A DNA stretch of 33,683 nt from Saccharomycopsis crataegensis. Its lineage: Eukaryota; Ascomycota; Saccharomycetes; Ascoideales; Saccharomycopsidaceae. The stretch spans positions 1-33,683 of the forward strand of contig NW_027043839.1 of the NCBI RefSeq assembly GCF_037102585.1. Direction: 5' to 3'. Within the stretch, counting starts at the first letter, position 1. Each line of letters begins with the position of its first letter. Shown here piece by piece: positions 30,120-33,683 of this stretch. The notes beneath the pieces were generated by a model. It ran no database searches, had not been told where the DNA came from, and saw only the letters and a list, made by a program, of their open reading frames with translations. The translations under genes and the position numbers were made by a program.

Positions 30120-33100
30120 TTATTTAACCACAATAGGTTTAGTTCCAATTCAGCGTCCATTTTCATCATAAATTTTCATTCTTTTTTTAAAAGAATTATA
30201 ATTTAATTTAATATCTCTATCAGTAATAATAACATAACCTTCATCAACATTTTTAATAGATAATTTAGTTTTAGAATTAATAGAAACATTATTTAATAAA
30301 TTAATAAAATCATTTTCATTTAGAGGAGAATTAATTCCTTTAGATCCAGAAATAATATTATTAAATTGATCAATCATAAAATATAATTTATTACTAATAA
30401 AGTAACCTCTTTTAATTTTAGCAATAAATTTAAACTGTCCAATACCTTCTCCAACGAAATTCTTATCTAAAGGTTTATCAATAACAATACTATCAGTATC
30501 ACAATAATAAATTTTATATCCTTTATTAATAAGATCTAATTTAAAATTATTAAATCAAATTCTAGCATAACTATTAATCATAGCTGTCACCATAACAGAC
30601 GCATCATTATAAATACTTTGATCATCTTTCATAGAAATTAATTTTGATCCTTTATTAATAATATCTAAATAATCAATATTATTAGCTATACATTTCTCAG
30701 GTACAGGTATAGGTATATATTTTACAACAAATTTACTATTTGATTGATTATTCTCCACTTCCATAACAGAAATAACATCACAACAAGCCATAACTAAATC
30801 AAATTCTTTTTGATTTAATAATTTAGTTACTGCTTTCTTAATATCAATACCAAATCTACCAATTAAATTATTTAATAAACTTTTATATATAAATTTTCCT
30901 CCTCCTTTATTTTTTAATTTTAAATTATATAAATCTAAAATATACTTTTTAAAAGGACTTTTAATTTTATTAAAGTTATAACCTTCAATAATTTTAATTT
31001 TATATCCATTATTTTTAGCAAATTTTAATTCTTCACTAAATCAAACCCCATTAAATTTCCCTACAGGGAATATTAATCCTTTATCTTTAGTTCTCAAAGG
31101 TAATAAACCTATTTGCATTTTATCTATTTGCATTTTATCTATTTCCACTTCAGCTTTAAAAAATCCAAATAAATCTTCTAATTTTAATTCTTCCTCACCA
31201 TAATTGTATAAAAAACTAATATCTAGACCTCCAATAAAATTATCTAAAGCCATAGCAGGATATAAAGAATTAACATCATAATAATATAAATTTTCTCCAT
31301 AAGGATAATATACAGAAGTAACACCTCCATATAATCCTTCTCTAATAAAACTATATAATCTATCATTTTTAATTTGAGGTATATTTTTTAATTCCTTGTA
31401 TTTATGATTAAAAATATTTAAAGCTAATCTAGAGATTGTTAAATTTTTACGTATATCCATATCAAAAAATTGATCAATAAATACTCTAAATTTATCTATA
31501 ACTAATAATAATGAACCTAAATCTTTAATTAAATATTTAGATACTTCTTCTCTCAAGTTTCATGTTTTATTATTATAAATATAATCATAAAATTCTTTAA
31601 CATATTGATCTTTAGAAATTCCTTCATAATATTTAAGGTCTGGTATATTCCCAACATAATCTAAATTATTATAATTTACAAAATCATAAGGAAATAAATC
31701 TTTTTTAAAATTAGAAGGTAAATTAAATATTTCACATAAACTATTTAGATTAATATTTAATAAAGCTAAAGAATCACATATATTAATACTAAATCTTTTA
31801 TTTTTATAAACATATCATAAATTCATTTTTAAAATATTAGCATCTCTATAAATTAAATCAAATTTAATTTGATCTTCTTCAGCCTTTGATTTATTATATT
31901 TAATTAAACTATTTAATAAATATATACTATCATATCCACCTAAATTATGCACATAAAATGTATAATTAGAATAATTTAAAAGCATATCCATAATACATTC
32001 AATAACCATATTAATAGAAGGATGATTATAATCTTTATAATCTTCTAAATAATAAATATTCATATTTAAATCATTAAAACTTATATCTTTTAATCTATTT
32101 TTTTTAAATATAGAATATCCTATAGCATATACATAATTATCTTGATTTTTATTATTAAAACACTCTAAATCCAAAGTACCTATTTTTACTAAAGATTCAG
32201 AAATTTGAATTCCTGAATTTAAAGGTAAAGATAGACTATTAACTTGTAATTTATTAATTAAATATTCAACTTTTAAATCAGAAATATAAATTTTCTTATC
32301 ATTAATAATTCTTTCAAATAATTTATCTGATAATTTATTATCTATACAATAATAATCTAAAGAGAAAGTTTCTTTATTAAATACTCAAATATAATTTCTA
32401 TCTAATCTTAAAACTACCAAATATTTATTATCAAAATTATAAAATTTGTAATCAAAGATAAATAATTTATCTTTATAAAAATTAACAAAATCATAATTAA
32501 AAATACTAAATTTATCTATATCTTTATAATTAATATTATTATTATTATTAATATTATTAATCATACTATTATTTAAAACATAATCTTTATTTTTAACTAA
32601 ATTTCCATAATATTTAAAATCCATAGATAAAGGTAAAAATTTAGGACTAGTAATTTTTTTTAAAGTTGAAACATTTATCATTTTCAACACACTAGAAGAT
32701 TTATAATCTTTAAAATTTTTTAAAATAACTTTTTCATTATCATAAAAATGAATAATAACAGCTAAAGGTTGACCTAATTCAAAATGATAATAATCTAATA
32801 AAAATTCAATTTTAGAAATCATAATCTTTCTAATCTTATCTATAACTTTATCCTCTAAATAATTAGTATATAAAGGTATATAATATTGATAGTCAATATC
32901 CTTTCCCTTTAATACTTCATCTAACAAAATTAATAAATTTTCATCTATAATAACTCTTCTTCTATAATATTCTATTAATTTTAAAAACCCTTCTCTACTT
33001 AATTCTATATCTAATTTTTCATACATATAAAAATGTATAGAAGATTTTCTAAATAATGGTTGTTTAACATTCTCCTCTAAAGAATTAAAAACAGTAGTAA

Positions 33101-33248
33101 ATAAAATATTATAAGATTTACCTAAATTTAAATATTTTATAAATATATTTTTAAATAAACTAAAATTATTAACTAAATCCAAGTAATTAATAGATACTTT
33201 ATTAACTCTATTATTTATACGTTTTAATTTATAATCTTTATTAAACAT
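30120..33248 (-). CDS. dpo: Family B DNA polymerase, protein-primed linear-plasmid type (right copy)
   Basis: Translation identical to the left copy, with all exonuclease and polymerase motifs intact and the same TGA Trp codons, including the 15-nt tandem repeat (31113-31142). That both long copies stay open and identical indicates gene conversion and selection for function, or very recent duplication. It reads inward from the right tip toward atp9. Alternative GTG start at 33287. Confidence 0.93.
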
Positions 33249-33683
33249 ATATTTGTTTATATAAACATTGTGTATACGATACAACACTCCTCTTAATCAG
33301 TCTATATAGCATAACTATATAGTTATATCTCTATCTATCTCTTATATTATATAAATAAATATATATATTTTATATATTATATTTTATATATTATATTTAT
33401 ATATTATATATATCCATATCAATATCAATAACAATATCAATATCTATATCTAGATAACATCTCTTTCCTCCTTCTCCTCCATCACCCCTTTTCGGGGTGT
33501 ATACACCCTCCGGGTGTAAAGTGGTAAACATACCCCTCCATTTAAACTCTCTCTTCTTTCACTATAATTACAATTATTCTATAGTATCTAATAATAATAA
33601 TAATACAAAATAATCTCCTCCCTCGTCTTAAGGTTAATATAAAATAATAATAAACCCCCTCCTAAATAAATAATGCTAAGAAA
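33249..33683. other. Right chromosome tip and subtelomere
   Basis: Mirror of the left tip: simple AT repeats, the GC hairpin pair (33483-33518) and a C/pyrimidine-rich plus strand. It ends in GCTAAGAAA, two A residues longer than the left tip. No gene is seen. Confidence 0.6.
33339..33347 (-). promoter_or_regulatory. ATATAAGAG motif upstream of right dpo
   Basis: Mirror of 335-343. Confidence 0.4.

Overview
The window looks like a complete, or nearly complete, linear mitochondrial genome of a budding yeast (Saccharomycotina). The sequence is very AT-rich. It encodes the standard fungal set of respiratory proteins: cox1-3, cob, atp6/8/9 and seven complex I subunits (nad1-6, nad4L). It also has small and large rRNAs and tRNAs for all 20 amino acids. 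In-frame TGA codons are read as Trp: a tRNA with anticodon TCA is present, and TGA falls at conserved Trp sites. CTA encodes Leu at the conserved PPLxGF site of nad2, and ATA encodes Ile at the QTIE site of cox2. This is the code 4 pattern, not the Saccharomyces code 3. Keeping complex I and using CUN as Leu place it outside the Saccharomyces lineage. I cannot name the species.

Layout. Both ends carry the same terminal inverted repeat (TIR, about 5.5 kb; 1-5502 and 28180-33681). Each TIR holds, from the tip inward: a G-rich hairpin-bearing tip, simple AT repeats, an intact family B DNA polymerase gene (dpo) of the protein-primed linear-plasmid type, atp9, three tRNAs pointing toward the tip (Val, Arg-TCT, Leu-TAA), and six tRNAs pointing inward (Gln, Asp, Ser-GCT, Arg-ACG, Cys, Tyr). 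The repeat stops 8 nt past tRNA-Tyr in both arms.

The unique 22.7 kb core reads as follows. Plus strand: cox1-atp8-atp6-nad2-nad3-trnG-rns-trnW-nad4L-nad5-trnI-like(TAT)-trnI-cox2-trnT-trnE-cox3. Minus strand, from cob down: cob, seven tRNAs, nad4, trnP. Plus strand: rnl-trnN. Minus strand: nad6-nad1-trnfM-trnA. The TIR tRNA cluster is therefore the leader of two different gene blocks, one running into cox1 and the other into nad6-nad1. cox1, cob and rnl contain no introns. No rps3/VAR1 or RNase P RNA gene was recognised.

Regulation. A nonanucleotide matching the yeast mitochondrial promoter (ATATAAGTA, with variants TTATAAGTA and CTATAAGTA) lies upstream of rnl, cob, trnG-rns, nad4L-nad5, trnI-cox2, trnT-trnE-cox3, the minus tRNA clusters, trnfM and trnL(TAA), on the correct strand each time. 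Two related motifs recur between genes: ATATAAGAG in the TIR and before rns, and the 12-mer ATATAAGTGATT.

Working model. The plasmid-type polymerase inside the TIRs, the invertron-like layout and the structured tips suggest a mitochondrial chromosome linearised by a captured linear plasmid, possibly copied by its own encoded polymerase. The sequence alone does not show whether the ends carry a covalent terminal protein, are closed hairpins, or are incompletely assembled.
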